The position numbers were made by a program, and so were the translations under genes. A stretch of 64,000 nucleotides of DNA from Rhabditoides inermis (taxonomy: Eukaryota > Nematoda > Chromadorea > Rhabditida > Rhabditidae): the NCBI GenBank assembly GCA_963966185.1, contig CAWZYM010000396.1, forward strand, positions 748,501-812,500, read 5' to 3'. Below, one piece after another: positions 1-11,998 of this stretch. Position 1 is the first letter of the stretch, and every line of letters begins with the position of its first letter. A model generated the notes under the pieces. The model made no database searches and was not told the DNA's origin. It saw only the letters and a list, made by a program, of their open reading frames with translations.

Positions 1-899
1 ACCAAACCTGCAATCTCTAAATCCGGAGACAAAATTAAATTATAATATTGATTTTAGGTCTGGCATCTGTCGAGCTTACGCTGCTAATTAGAAAAAAGGC
101 AGTTTGAGAGCTATTCGTCTAATAGTAATAGATCAGCATAGTATAGTCAATAGATCATTATCAAGACATCGATATTTTTTTTTTTTAAATGTAGATGTTT
201 ATATCCTGATACTGATGTATAGTTATCAGTCTCTATCATCTGTCTGGTCTGGATGATTGACTCCTCGTCCTATACGGATTCGTTTTGAGGAAAGGATACA
301 TGATAATCTCATAGATTGCATTAATGTTCTCACTATATTGTGTATTATGATATATATGCTATGAAAAGTGTGGTTTATCAACAAAAAACATCAACAATAA
401 CAATTTGTGGATATGGTCATAATACAACAACAGTATTATATATATTCTAATCATAACGCAAAACTTGCTTATAACTGAAAAAGCGAAGAATCTAATTTGT
501 AGATATTAATTTACTTGTATTCTCAATGAGACAAATGATCATAATATTAGTTATTTATCTTTCTGTTAAAATATTTTATTTATCTATAAAACATCTGAGA
601 TGTGGTCGGCTGCTGGCATCCCCTTCACTTTGCTTTGTGCTTGTGGTATTTTGGCCTCCGCTCTTCCCTCTTCTCTCCTCTCTTCTCTCTCCCTTTGTGC
701 TCCCGCATATTCGCAGCCGCGACTCGAAATGTGTTTCACGGTCGTTCTTCTTTTCAGCCTCGTTTGTGTGGCACGCACTCTGGCCTGCGAGTGAGAGATG
801 AATTGCAGTGTGAGTGAGAGAGACGGGCGAGAAAGAGAGAGAGACTGCACGAGCATTATTTTGGCATGCCCGCGCACGCCTCGTTCCCCCAGTTGTATA
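1..899. other. AT-rich upstream intergenic sequence, no gene seen
   Basis: The first ~600 bases are AT-rich with no convincing exon. From about 600 the sequence becomes CT- then GA-rich, and the open frames there read through low-complexity sequence on both strands without splice support. I see no RNA gene. It could be distal promoter or enhancer sequence of the lin-14-like gene downstream, but nothing in the sequence shows that directly. Confidence 0.4.
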
Positions 900-1087
900 A
901 GTTGCGGTCAGTCTCTTCGAAAGCCATTCGGGAGTGTTTCGAAGGCATAGCAAGGCATTCCGAAGTGTTCGGGGGTATTCAGGAGTATTCCGAAGGCAAT
1001 TCGGGAGTGTTCTGAGGGTGATTCGAAAGGCAATTCCGAAGTGTTTCGGAGGCATTCGGGAGTGTTTCGAAGAGACTGACCGCAACT
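900..1087. repeat. Terminal-inverted-repeat element with internal minisatellite
   Basis: Perfect 22-bp inverted repeats at 900-921 and 1066-1087 (left copy starts AGTTGCGGTCAGTC) enclose ~144 bp made of degenerate copies of a ~22-bp unit resembling GGCATTCGGGAGTGTTTCG. The flanks share ATA at 897-899 and 1088-1090, a possible 3-bp target duplication. This has the form of a small non-autonomous foldback or MITE-like element. No coding sequence is inside. Confidence 0.7.
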
Positions 1088-3023
1088 ATACTATGCGAGT
1101 GCGCGAGTCTCGCCTCTCTGCCGCTCGCAGTTCCGCAAGCTCTCTCGCCACCCTCTCACTCCGCCGCCGCTCACTCTCCCTCGTATTCCCCTTTCCGGAC
1201 AGCGCGCGCCTTCTTTTAGCATCGATTCGCGCACTGCTCTTTTGCCTGGAATGTCCCGAGACTACGATAGCAAAATAGCCTCGTGCGCGAGGGTGTATGG
1301 GATCCGGGGAGGGCGGCGAGGGTGGTGAGACGAAGAGAGAACACTAGTACTAAAATGGGAGAGGGAATTATGAGTTCGCCATGTGGAATGGGAAATCAGA
1401 CTACGCTACGTGTAAAACGATCCCTCGGTCTATGCACGAGGTTCAGAAATGAAACACATGTGATGTGTCCCAACAAAAAAACGCTCGCGCATTTTTTTCT
1501 GTTCGAAAATATGTTTGCCTTTTTCGGCTACGGTATGTTTTGACGTGAAAAAAATGTTCCTACGGCGATTATTCATTTTCGAAAAGAGAAAAAAATGATG
1601 CCCTCTGGTCCTGGAAACAAATTGAACATCTAAGAAAGCTAGGAAATCGGCTAAGTGAATATGCATAACAAACATATGGAACAGAGTGGTTGAGGAATGC
1701 TGGACGGTGATAAGAAGAAAAATGCGAGTGGGTTGTGCTAATGGAGTGTGATTGACGGATAATTGAGTTCCCGCCGTCACTTTTTTCGACACAAAACAAG
1801 CTGTTGGTAGATAAGTGGAATCGATGTTCGCAACATTCATTTCATAAGTTGCAACATTGACCAGAACTTTTGCAAGATTTACAATAATTTTGTGTTCTAT
1901 TTTTTTTTACCAAAATAGTTTTGGAAATATATACAAAAGGTTCAAAAAACTTAATATTTAGATCGCCGTTCCGTTCTTCTTCAATTTGAAATATCATTAT
2001 GAACTATTACATGTTATTTGATCCTTTCCTTTAGCGTCCCTCTTCTATTTTCCTCTTTTGAAGGGCAACAATGCCCCTCTCACATTTCCCTCTCTCCATC
2101 CGCGCAATCCTGAATTCCAAAAACGCGGTCCCCTCGGTCGCGCCTCTCTGCACACACATGCATACACACCAGACATTTGCATATTCGCTAGTGGGTTGGA
2201 ATCCGGTCGGCGGTCCGGAACGGGACAAGATCGTCCGCGCCTTTTGTGCGCGAGCGCCGCACTCTCTCCGTTCATGCTTGTGTCTGCGCGTCTGCCGCTC
2301 GCTCCGCCGTCCCGCTCTCGCCGCGCAGTCGTTTCTCCATTTCAGCCCGCCGCTGAATCGCGTCGTCTGTCCGTCTGCGCCTCGCCCGCACGCGCACTCT
2401 CTCGCCCCGCTCTCACTGTCTGCTGCCTTCGCGTTCGTGGGTGTGTGGTGGAGTCGGCAGCCGGGTTGTGCCGGCAGTTGTTCGCTCCGTCCGCTCGCCA
2501 GGCTGGCTTCCTCCGGGCTGCCCTTACAGGGCCTCTATCAAATTCAAGCCGCCCTTCAGCTCGTGAGTACTATATCAACACTATGTTACTGCTTGTCTGT
2601 TCCACTACCGTATCCCTTTCTCATATCCTCTGCTCCTGCTCCTGTTCCACTCTGTTCCTTTAAATGAATTTTCGCCTTTCGCTGATGCTGTCGCATTAGT
2701 AAAGAGTATACGATTTTCCGAACATTCACTTTTCTTAAGCGCTTTCGCATAGTTTTTTTAAGCGCGGATGGATGTTTTATCAGTGTGCGTTTTGAGAGTG
2801 GTGAAGAACGGGAAATTGTTGGGAGAGGCCCCAGTGTGAGAGTGCGCGGAATCGTATGCGAGAGAAGAGCAAACACACAAAGCGCAACCGAGAGAGAGAT
2901 GAGAGAGTGAGCGAATTTTGGCAGCAGGCACACACTCTGCCGCGGCGAGAAGAGATAACCATGTTCCCCTTGTGTCTTTCATCCCATTCCCGAACTTAAT
3001 TGTCCCTTATCTCGCATCATCAG
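1088..3023 (+). promoter_or_regulatory. Probable 5' region of the lin-14-like gene with a candidate leader exon
   Basis: No clear coding exon. A pyrimidine-rich stretch at 2240-2560 ends in a good splice donor (CTC|GTGAGT at 2561/2562), which could close a 5' leader exon joined to the acceptor ATCATCAG|ACAAG at 3023/3024. Open frames across 2058-2667 exist in two phases but have low-complexity composition, so I do not call them protein. In C. elegans lin-14 uses more than one 5' exon; whether that holds here is inference. Confidence 0.3.
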
Positions 3024-3040
3024 ACAAGCAAAGTGTACGG

Positions 3041-5222
3041 ATGTTGGGCGACTGTGGGGGCGAATTGAGGGACGCTGAAGTAAGGCACGACGTGTTTCAG
3101 TTGCAACAGCATCAGACTCAACAGCAGCAGTTGCAAGCAGCCGCCGCACAGTCGACCAGCAATGACACGACCCCCGCTGCGGTGTGGCGCGAAGAGCCCA
3201 AAGCCTGCAACGAGTGCCGGCAGCTACGAAAGTGAGTTCTTGCCTTGCCCTGTTCTGCCCTAGCACACTATGCCATCAAGCACCGGCGCACTCTCGGCCT
3301 GTCTTCCCCCCGTGAAGGTCACACAAAACAGTTCAAGGGTGCATCGCATTGTGGCGAACAATTTCCCAGCCGAGCATAGTTAGGCGACACGAATTCGGCA
3401 CAGCCGGTTCGGTGGACCGGGACCGGTCCGACGACGCGCTCACTCGCCACCGCGCTCTCTCGCCCACCCTCTCCCGTCTGCCGCGCCGCGCACTCCCATG
3501 CAAATCCCACTCACATCGATTCAATCGCTCTTTCTTTCCTTCAATCTCTCGACCCCTCCGCCTCTCTCGCACTATGTTGCGATTTTTGCGAACAGCACCC
3601 ATGTGAATCGAGATATTGCGAGCGGCGGGCGAGAGAGAGAGAGAGAGAGAGACTGTGGGATAGAGATAGCATTGAAAAGAGCACGCGACCGGGAGCGTTG
3701 TAAACGCGGCCGCCTAGTGTGTTTCTGTTTGGAAAAGCGAAGCGAGGCGAGAGAAAGAGAGAGAGAGGGAGATTCGTTCATGCTATACGAAATGGCAGAC
3801 CGCGCGCGCTAGACACACGTGATACAGGACACATGATGTGCATTGTTCTCATCTGGGCGACGCAACGCATCCCACAAATGTTGCAAAGTCAAGCAAAGCA
3901 TACACAAAACAGGGACTGATTCTTGTTGTGTTTCAGGGAGGTGCAGGAGATGAAGCAGTGTCTGCAGTCGCTGGTGTGCCAGATGACGTTGGGAGGCGCA
4001 GCGCAGTCGGCGGCGGCCGTGGCTTCGCAGCTCGACGCCGCCAACTCGCTCGCCTCGCTGCATCTGCTGTCGCAGCAGCGCAAGCGACCCGCACCCGCCA
4101 CCCCTTCCTCCACCGAACACCACCCGGTCGCGCTCCGGCCACTTCCCACCTGTGAGTACCAGTGCCTTCGTTACTACTCTATTCTCACTCTCGCAATCCT
4201 AGCGCGCGCCACACAGCGGCTCATACAAATGCAATTGTGTTCTCGTCTCGGCTTCCCCCGCGTCCGCTCTCGCTGCTATAGTTCGTCGTTGCGCGTCTCT
4301 CTCACTCTCTCGTTTTCGTCTCGCTTTTCCCCGGGCCACATAAATCGGGTGCGAGAGAGAGATGGGGAGCAGCGCTCTCTCGTGTCCTCCTCCTACTCCT
4401 CCTCCTCCTCATCGTCCGTCTTCTCCCATTCGCCGCCTGCTATTTTCTTCCCCCAGAGACCTCGTGCTAGGGAAGGGGGGAGGAAAAGAGAGAGAGAGAG
4501 GGAGAGAGAACGTGACCATGTATAGTGGAGGGGGGGGGGGGGTGGAGTTGCGCGGCACACACATACACACTCGTTTTCCAGGGACGGGGGGAAGGGGACA
4601 TGGAATTAGCGATGCATGGGCATGCGACGCGCACGAGGGAACGAGGGAGGGGGGGAGAATGGGGGGTCGATGGCTAGCTGCCAGACTGCTGTCCCCCGGA
4701 CCTTCCCCTCTACTATACGACGCGTGGGGGTGGCTCTGAACATGGCATGCGATGGGAACGGGGAGACGAGTGAGACTCTCTCTCACTCTGCATATGACTA
4801 CTTTCCATAATGAGGTGTGCGCGGGAGAAGTGAGTGAGTGAGTGAGTGAGTGCGGCGTAGCGAGAGAGTGTGAGAGGATGGGGATATTTCCGGAGAGTGA
4901 CGAGTGAGTGAGAGTCGTTTTCGCGTGTGAATGAAGCGAACATTGCAACGCGTGTGCGCAGCTGGGATGCGAGCCAGACGCATCAGCTCATTAGCGATGA
5001 GGAAATAAAGAGTGATGCATGCGAACGTCTCGTTACGAACGTGTTGCAGGTCCTCTGCCGTCGCCGTTTCCGTGGACGCCGTGGAACACGCTGGGTGTGA
5101 CGGTGTCGGCGCGCGCGCCCTCGCCCACCCTGCCCGCGCCAGTGCCACAGGAGGAGAACAAGTGGAGCAGCCCCAGCAGCGTCGACTCGGACCAGCCGCC
5201 CAAGACGGACAGCTCGCCAGGT

Positions 5223-5298
<76 letters not shown>

Positions 5299-7715
5299 TC
5301 AGCATACTGTATTCTCAGAGCCCGTTCCGCTAACTCGTGTGGGAATCGTTCAATTTGCGTGCGCGTGCCTTTGATTCATCACATGTCTTGGATTACTATG
5401 TGGTTTCCCATTCTTTGCTCTGCCTCTGTCTTTTCCTCGCTCCCCTTTCTCTACCTCTCCCTTCCCCTCGCTAGTATTATTGCCAGCTGTATTCTTATCC
5501 CGCAGCGAACACTGTATCACGCGGATAGTATTAGTAGAACACGAGTTCTCATTACCCACGCGGAAAGGATTTCTGAAAAGCGATATTTTCACGCACAACT
5601 AAATTGTAGCTGTCAGTAGCGCGTGCGCAGGTGTTTGGGTGCATGATTATATCCAATTTCCACTTTTCCACAGTGACACATCCCGATGCGTCAGTGTTCA
5701 ATGAGAAAAGTGTTCTCCGGAGAAAAAGTCAGAAACCGAAAGAGAAGGGAACAATTTCTTTATTTGTATTGCTTTCAGATGCGGCGGAGCAAGCGAACAT
5801 CGACATTGTGGGCGACGGGAGCGAGTCGTCTTCGACCTCTTCCACCTCCACACAGGTGAGAACGTCTTCCTTTTCCCATCTTACCATCTCATGTATCCTT
5901 TTCTTTGCTCTCTCTACCGTCTTTCCATTATCCCTCTTCTAACTTCTTCTTTACCATCTCTCTCCCTCTCTCTCCTTCTCCCTTTCCCTCTCTCCCTTTC
6001 CCTTTCTCCCTCTCCCTCTCCCTCTCCCTCTCCCTCTCCCTCTCCCTCTCCCTCTCCCTCTCCCTCTCCCTCTCCCTCTCCCTCTCCCTCTCCCTCTCCC
6101 TCTCCCTCTCCCTCTCCCTCTCCCTCTCCCTCTCCCTCTCCCTCTCCCCCTCTCTCTCCCCCTCTCTCTCCCTCTCCCTCTCCCTCTCCCTCTCCCCCTC
6201 TCTCTCACACACTCCCTGTCAACCGTCTCTTCCCTCCAGGCGATGATGATGTCTCCGTCTGTTCCGACCGCCACGCCATTCAGCCTCGCAGCCGCTTTTC
6301 CGTTTGCGCACCGCGACACACAGGTATTCCCCCAACTCTCCACCCTCTCCGTTCCACACAGTCCCTCCCCGCATTTATATCTCGGCGCACTCTCAATAGC
6401 ATATGATATTTCGTCTCCGATCGCTATTCCTGCATCTCTATGCTCAAACATTCGCACCGTGCTCTCTTTTTTCCACCGTCTGCCCGGAATTGAGGAACCC
6501 TCATAAAACAAACGCACTCCCTCCCTCCCTCTCTTTTCTCTACAGTCTAGACAAGAGGGGGCGAAAGTCATGTGTGCAATATTATCAAACACAAATGAAA
6601 CATGTAAAATATCCGAATTTGTATAAAAAAGAGTATTGTTTCAGTTTGCGAACAGTTTCATGAAGCTGGAAGCGTTGGGTGGATTAGGTGCGATGCAGAC
6701 TGAGAGGAAGCCCAGGGTGAGTAGAAATATATAATTCATATATATTTCAAAACATGCGTTTTATACAAAACATGTGGTGGAATTATAGTTTATATAAAGT
6801 ATTTTTTTAACGAGAGCTAAAAACGTGAAAACTAACGTGATAAAAAAGAACGCCTATTCATGACTTGTCGTTGCAGAAACCTCCCGGCTCGGACGACTAT
6901 GTGAAGCTGATCCGGCACTACGACATGAGTGGGAAGAAGATCGCCGACATCCAGATCCCGGTGGCCGAGGCGATCCGCGCCGACCCCGCCTTCCGAGCCG
7001 TCTCCGAACACCAGATCATCACCCAGATCACGCAGAACAAGCGCTACGACGAGGCGAATGTGCGCGAGGCGATGACGCTGCTGTGCAAGAAGCTCGCCGA
7101 GAAGCGCGTCTTCGGACCGCGGCTCATGGCGCAGACCACCGTCGCCGGACCCAACCACTCCACCTACAACAACCTACCCGACGAGGGCATCATCTACATT
7201 CAAGGTGAGCAACAGATGCTCTAATGAAGGAACAACGTTTGATATACCGACATGTTGTTGCAGATGTGTGTCGGAAGGTGTTGGGCGAGCGGGTCAAGTC
7301 GGAGGATGAGTTCTGGGATATCTTCCGGGATGCGATGCGCAAGCTGGCGGCGCGATGCCGCCGCGTGCGACACGCAAAGAAGATCAAGATCAAGGCCGAG
7401 ATGAAGTGAGTTCAGTCAATCAGAATATATATCTCGCGTCAAGTAGTACAATATCACAATGTTAATGAGGGTAAGGTTACGGTAGAGTACAGTACAGTAC
7501 AGTAATAATTCAACACCTATTGCTAGTTCCAAAAGTGTTTATTTGAAATAGATCAAGTCGTAAAGTGTAACAGTGTTGTGTTGAGGTCGGAGATCCCTCT
7601 TCGCGCGGACGGTCCGGACTGGGAGAAGGAGAGTATCCCGTGGCTGATCGGGCTGCGACAGCAGTTTCCTCCGGAGGCGGCTCTCCCCACAGAGCGCGCG
7701 CCTTCCCCCTGCTAG
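3041..7715 (+). CDS. lin-14: LIN-14-like heterochronic transcription factor (BEN-type domain)
   Basis: Nine coding exons close in phase: 3041-3231, 3937-4151, 5050-5220, 5779-5855, 6240-6323, 6645-6716, 6877-7204, 7264-7405, 7574-7715, giving 473 aa (C. elegans LIN-14 is about 540). The N-terminus is Gln-rich, then Cys-Asn-Glu-Cys and a short charged helix (about 56-75), then Ser/Pro-rich linkers. Residues 271-426 form the conserved block: it starts with a basic DDYVKLIRHYD stretch and continues into an alpha-helical region with the BEN-domain look (NVREAMTLLCKKL, DEFWDIFRDAMRKL, RCRRVRHAKKIKIK). LIN-14 specifies early larval fates and binds DNA through a BEN domain (known for the family). 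Identity rests on this block and on the lin-4-type sites in the 3' UTR. Start 3041 is the first in-frame Met after the acceptor at 3023; an upstream coding exon is possible. The last exon boundary (AA|T) is chosen because it alone keeps the frame open. Confidence 0.78.
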
Positions 7716-8610
7716 CATTTGGCACTCTCTAATAAGGGCATCGACCCGCCTGTCTACTGGACGTTAAACATCTTCCTCTACTCGCCGCACACTTGGATGC
7801 TTCCCGCCGCCCCGTGTCAGATTCGTCATAGATTGAGTGTGTTCCGTTCACCCCCATAGTGTTACTCGTTTTATTGTTTCGTTTTATTGTCTCCTCAGGG
7901 CCCTACCTACACTGTTTCTCTCAAGGATCGCAACCCCCACACTGTCAGGATGTTTTATTGTAATGTCTCAGGATTGTCTGACCCCCTCAGGATTGTCTAC
8001 CGTCGGCTTGTGCCGCGCAGGGAGCGTGTTGCGGGGTGGGGTGGTCGTCTAGCGGCCCCCCGTCTCCTGCACTCGCCACACCTCTCAGATTCTACCACAC
8101 AACACCTCTTCTCTCTCAGGAGTTACCACTACTTCTTTTCAGGGCCCTCTGATTTATTTTGTTTTTTATTGTCTCTCTCTCTCTCAACGATATTCCTCCG
8201 TGTTTTTCGTTTCCCACTCTTTCATGATATGATGTTATCCCTCCCCGCCGAATTGTAACACCGTCGTGCACCTTCTAGTGCAATGGTCAGTATTCCTCGT
8301 CGCAACTCCGGCGCAGTCAATCGATACGTATCGATTGGCCGCGTGGGCTGGTGCGGCGGGCGCGCTTGACTGGAGGGCACACCTATCCCCGATAGCTTTC
8401 ATACCCGGTTCACCAGAACCCCGTTGTCATCCGCTGATTGTCCACACATTCATTTCTTCCTCGCAAATTCGGTGAAACCTCACACACACAATACCACAAC
8501 CACATTCTATCCACTTCACACACCTACTACCCGCTTCCCTCACATTCATTTGACGTCGTCATTTACACCACATGCCCTAATCCACTCGTAATAAAGAACG
8601 CTTTGAGTAT
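7716..8610 (+). promoter_or_regulatory. lin-14-like 3' UTR with lin-4 microRNA seed sites and poly(A) signal
   Basis: From the stop codon to an AATAAA at 8590-8595. It holds one 7-mer lin-4 seed match CTCAGGG at 7894-7900 and three 6-mer matches CTCAGG followed by A at 7967-7972, 7986-7991 and 8115-8120. Two of these lie in a duplicated 13-mer CTCAGGATTGTCT spaced 19 nt apart. lin-4 begins UCCCUGAG, and in C. elegans repeated CUCAGGG(A) sites in the lin-14 3' UTR mediate its repression (established). Regulation here is inferred from the repeats. Confidence 0.7.
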
Positions 8611-9178
8611 ATAGTCCATGAATGTTTTGATTTGAAACGAACCGAAGAACGGCAGTGAGCGATGGTGAGTAGTGAGTATAGTGAACAGTGAGTGCACGCC
8701 ACATGTGTGGAATTGTTTTCGCGCCGTCGTCGTCCACGATGTTGTCTTGTTGTCCACGTGATAAGATAAGGTGATATCAGTCAATATTCGGTCCATTACA
8801 AGGTATAGCGGACGAACGCATCGGGAGAGTGCTGTATGGCGGTGTGTTTCTCCCGATGTGGCTAGAGTATGGCCTGACTGTAGTCTAGTGCCTTGCCCCT
8901 ATCAACCCATCTGCCACCGGCCTTTATCAACCCCCTGCCCCCACAGCCCAGTGTCTGCCTTATTTTCCACCGCGCCACAGTGTTTTGAACGGCCACGTGT
9001 TACGTACCGTGTTCATACGTTTCGCATTGATTGGCGTATACGTTTTTGTGCATAGCTAGTCTAGGTCAGCGTTCGGCGATCGATAGCTGGAACAGGAAAG
9101 GCGCGCGGCTGACTTGACTGCCGCATTGATCCGCGTGTTGTGTGTCTCGATCCTCTGTGCAAGTGTCTGTTGTAGACG
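8611..9178 (+). promoter_or_regulatory. Intergenic/promoter region of dhs-28-like gene with trans-splice-type acceptor
   Basis: No exon seen. The sequence TGTTGTAG at 9168-9175 lies 3 nt upstream of the ATG at 9179, the usual position of a nematode spliced-leader acceptor. A matching outron donor is not needed for trans-splicing, so this is suggestive only. Confidence 0.4.
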
Positions 9179-9972
9179 ATGTCGGAGCTGCGTTTTGACG
9201 GCAAGGTGGCTATTGTGACGGGAGCGGGCGGCGGTCTCGGCCGCACCTATGCACTCGACCTCGCCAAGCGCGGATGCAAGGTCGTCGGTCAGTCACTCTT
9301 CTTTTTTTAAAGGAACAGTGGCGACTTATTTCTGCCACAATCTGCCACAACTCCTCATTTTCACACGCGCAAAACATTTGACGAGAACGGGAATCGAACC
9401 AGCGAGCTCGGTGCCAACAACGCAGCGCACATGCACTGAGCCATGAAGCAAGTGAAAGGCCTTCGATGATTTGCGCGTATGTCTCCAAACCCAATTTTTG
9501 CAGTATTGAAGCTTCGAGCGGTAGGCTAATCGTGATGGGACCAATTTTGAACTCAAATTTTCAGCTGCATTCTTGCCAATGCAGATTCGAAAGTAACGCA
9601 GAATCTTCGTTCTTTCGCAAAAAATACAATTGTGTTAGGTTAATATGATTTTTATTAATACTCAAAGTCAAAAACAAGTCGCCACTGTTTCTTTAATTTG
9701 CCTAGTCTTAATTGCCTTTTAAATCAGTTTATGAATGTTATTGCTAGAGTACTTCTTGTTTATCTCGGTCTTGTTGTGGCGTCTTTTTGCACTGGTGATA
9801 AGACTCGAGTAGAGATGAGAGTCGCGTGACATTCGGAACAGGGAACAGTGTAGCCAAGGTAATGCGGCTGGAATCAGGGCAGTGTTGCAGTGAACGACTT
9901 GGGAGGAGATGCGCACGGCACCTCTGCCTCTACCTCCATGGCCGATAAGGTGAGGAGGGAGGGAGGGAGGAA

Positions 9973-10022
<50 letters not shown>

Positions 10023-10027
10023 GAGAC

Positions 10028-10092
<65 letters not shown>

Positions 10093-10462
10093 CAGAGAAA
10101 GAGAAAAGGAGGGAAGGAAGAGTTGTCTTTCAGGTTGTGAGTGAGATCAAGGCAGCCGGAGGACAGGCAGTCGCCAACTACGACTCTGTCGAGTTCGGAG
10201 ACAAGATTGTCAAGACCGCCATCGACAACTTTGGACGCGTCGGTGAGTTTTTCTTCTTCAAATTTTCATGTTTCTTTCTTTGTTCATAAAAGTATAGTAA
10301 ATTTACTTTCTAGATATCGTGATCAACAACGCGGGCATTCTTCGCGACGTGTCGATTTTGAAGATGACTGACCTCGACTGGGACCTCATCTTCAAGGTGC
10401 ACGTCAAGGGAGCCTACTCGGTCACCAAGGCCGCCTGGCCCTATATGCGCAAGCAGGTGAGA

Positions 10463-10538
<76 letters not shown>

Positions 10539-11426
10539 GTGATTACGTCTGTTCAGAACTATGGCCGCATTATTGTGACTTCTTCGAACGCTGGTGTCTA
10601 CGGAAACTTCGGTCAGACCAACTACGCTGCCGCCAAGGCCGCTCTCATCGGATTCTCCAACTCGCTTGCCCAGGAGGTGAGCCCCCCCTCTCTCCCTCTC
10701 TCTCCCCTCTCTCTCTCTCCCTCTCTCTCTCTCCCTCTCTCTCACCTTTCCCCCATCTAGGGTGCCAAGTACAACATCAAGTCGAACACGCTGGTGCCGA
10801 CTGCCGGCTCTCGTCTCACGATGACGGTGATGCCGGAGGAGGTTGTGAACGCGCTCAAGCCCGAGTACGTGACCCCGCTAGCAGTGTACATGGTGCACGA
10901 GTCGTTCCCCGAGAACGGGCGCATCTTCGAGGCCGGCGCGCAGTGGTACGGAACCAGTGAGTCGACATGATACTGACTGAATGCGTATATTTATAATTTG
11001 CATGTTTCAGTGCAGTACTACCGCTCCAACGGCAAGGTGATCAAGAAGGCCAAGGCGGAGTGCCGTGAGTAGGGAGAGAGAGAGAAAGAGAGAGAGTGAG
11101 AGAGATAGAGAGAGAGAGAGAAAGAGATAGAGAGAGGTTCTCTTTTTAGTGCGCGACAACTGGGAGAAGCTGACGGACATGGAGGGCTCGCGTCACATTG
11201 GCGGAATCAAGGAGCAGACCGCAGAGCTCATGAACATTATCGCCGAGGCTGCAGAGGACAGCGACGAGGTGAGGGAGGGAGGGGAGAGAGAGGGAGAGAG
11301 GTTACCATTGCCATTGCAGACCCCCTCTTCCGGAGGCGGCGGTGGTGGATCGGGCGACTTCCCCTCCAACATCAAGTGCAGCGTGCTCTTCAAGGAGATG
11401 GCTGACGGCGTCAAGGCGAGTCTTTC

Positions 11427-11508
<82 letters not shown>

Positions 11509-11840
11509 ATCCCTACCTCCCCTTTCTCTCCTTCTCTCTCTCCTCCCTAACCCCTCTCCCCTTTTCCAGGAGGACCCGTCTGTGGTGAAGAACGTGAAGG
11601 CAGTGATCCTGTACGTGATCACCGACGGCTCTAAGGAGCTCGGCAAGTTCAGTGAGTGGGCAGAGCTGTCGGGGGCGGGGCAGGGATGAGCGATCAATTT
11701 CAGCCCTTGACTTCAAGTCGGCCACTCCGTCGGTCTACTATGGAGACGTGAAGGGCGGAACTCCCAACGCCACTGTGACGGTCGCCGACCAGGACTTCCT
11801 CGAGATCGGATCCGGCAAGCTCAACCCCCAGAAGGTACAT

Positions 11841-11882
<42 letters not shown>

Positions 11883-11998
11883 TATCCCTCTCTCTCTTTC
11901 AGGCGTTCATGTCTGGCAAGCTGAAGGTGAAGGGCAACGTGATGCTGCTCCAGAAGCTGCAGGGAATCCTCGACAAGAAGAAGAAGAGCAAGATGTGA
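9179..11998 (+). CDS. dhs-28: DHS-28-like peroxisomal 3-hydroxyacyl-CoA dehydrogenase/SCP2 protein
   Basis: Twelve exons close in phase (9179-9287, 9891-9949, 10134-10242, 10314-10456, 10557-10676, 10761-10956, 11011-11064, 11150-11268, 11320-11415, 11570-11651, 11704-11834, 11903-11998), 437 aa, essentially the length I recall for C. elegans DHS-28 (about 436). Residues 1-~300 are a short-chain dehydrogenase: Rossmann motif GAGGGLGR (15-22), NNAG (97-100), catalytic Ser150, Tyr163 and Lys167. After a Gly-rich linker, residues ~325-437 are a sterol-carrier-protein-2 domain. The chain ends Ser-Lys-Met, a PTS1-like peroxisomal signal. In C. elegans DHS-28 acts with MAOC-1, ACOX and DAF-22 in peroxisomal beta-oxidation that shortens ascaroside side chains (known); the same role here is inferred. 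Intron 1 carries a TIR element. The exon 9/10 junction uses a GC donor. Confidence 0.9.
9307..9696. mobile_element. TIR element (24-bp inverted ends) in dhs-28 intron 1, containing a tRNA-like SINE segment
   Basis: TTAAAGGAACAGTGGCGACT starts at 9307, and its near reverse complement ends at 9696 (two mismatches over 24 bp). Inside, on the minus strand, 9443-9430 looks like a Pol III A box (TGGCTCAGTGCATG) and 9400-9390 is an exact B box (GGTTCGATTCC), the spacing of a tRNA. No long ORF. It reads as a non-autonomous element that carries or captured a tRNA-derived segment. Confidence 0.6.
9968..10108 (+). repeat. (GA)n microsatellite in dhs-28 intron
   Basis: Long GA run with interspersed GACA units. 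Further GA tracts follow in introns at about 10462-10538 and 11071-11136, and CT tracts at about 10685-10745, 11422-11505 and 11842-11880. Confidence 0.9.

Noticed and set aside
2058..2667. 200-codon open frames upstream of lin-14
   Set aside because: Two overlapping frames in pyrimidine-rich sequence, low-complexity composition, no recognisable domain.
5905..6406. Long Ser/Pro-rich and antisense Arg/Glu-rich open frames
   Set aside because: They read through a CTCTCC hexamer satellite in a lin-14 intron; no splice, start or domain support.
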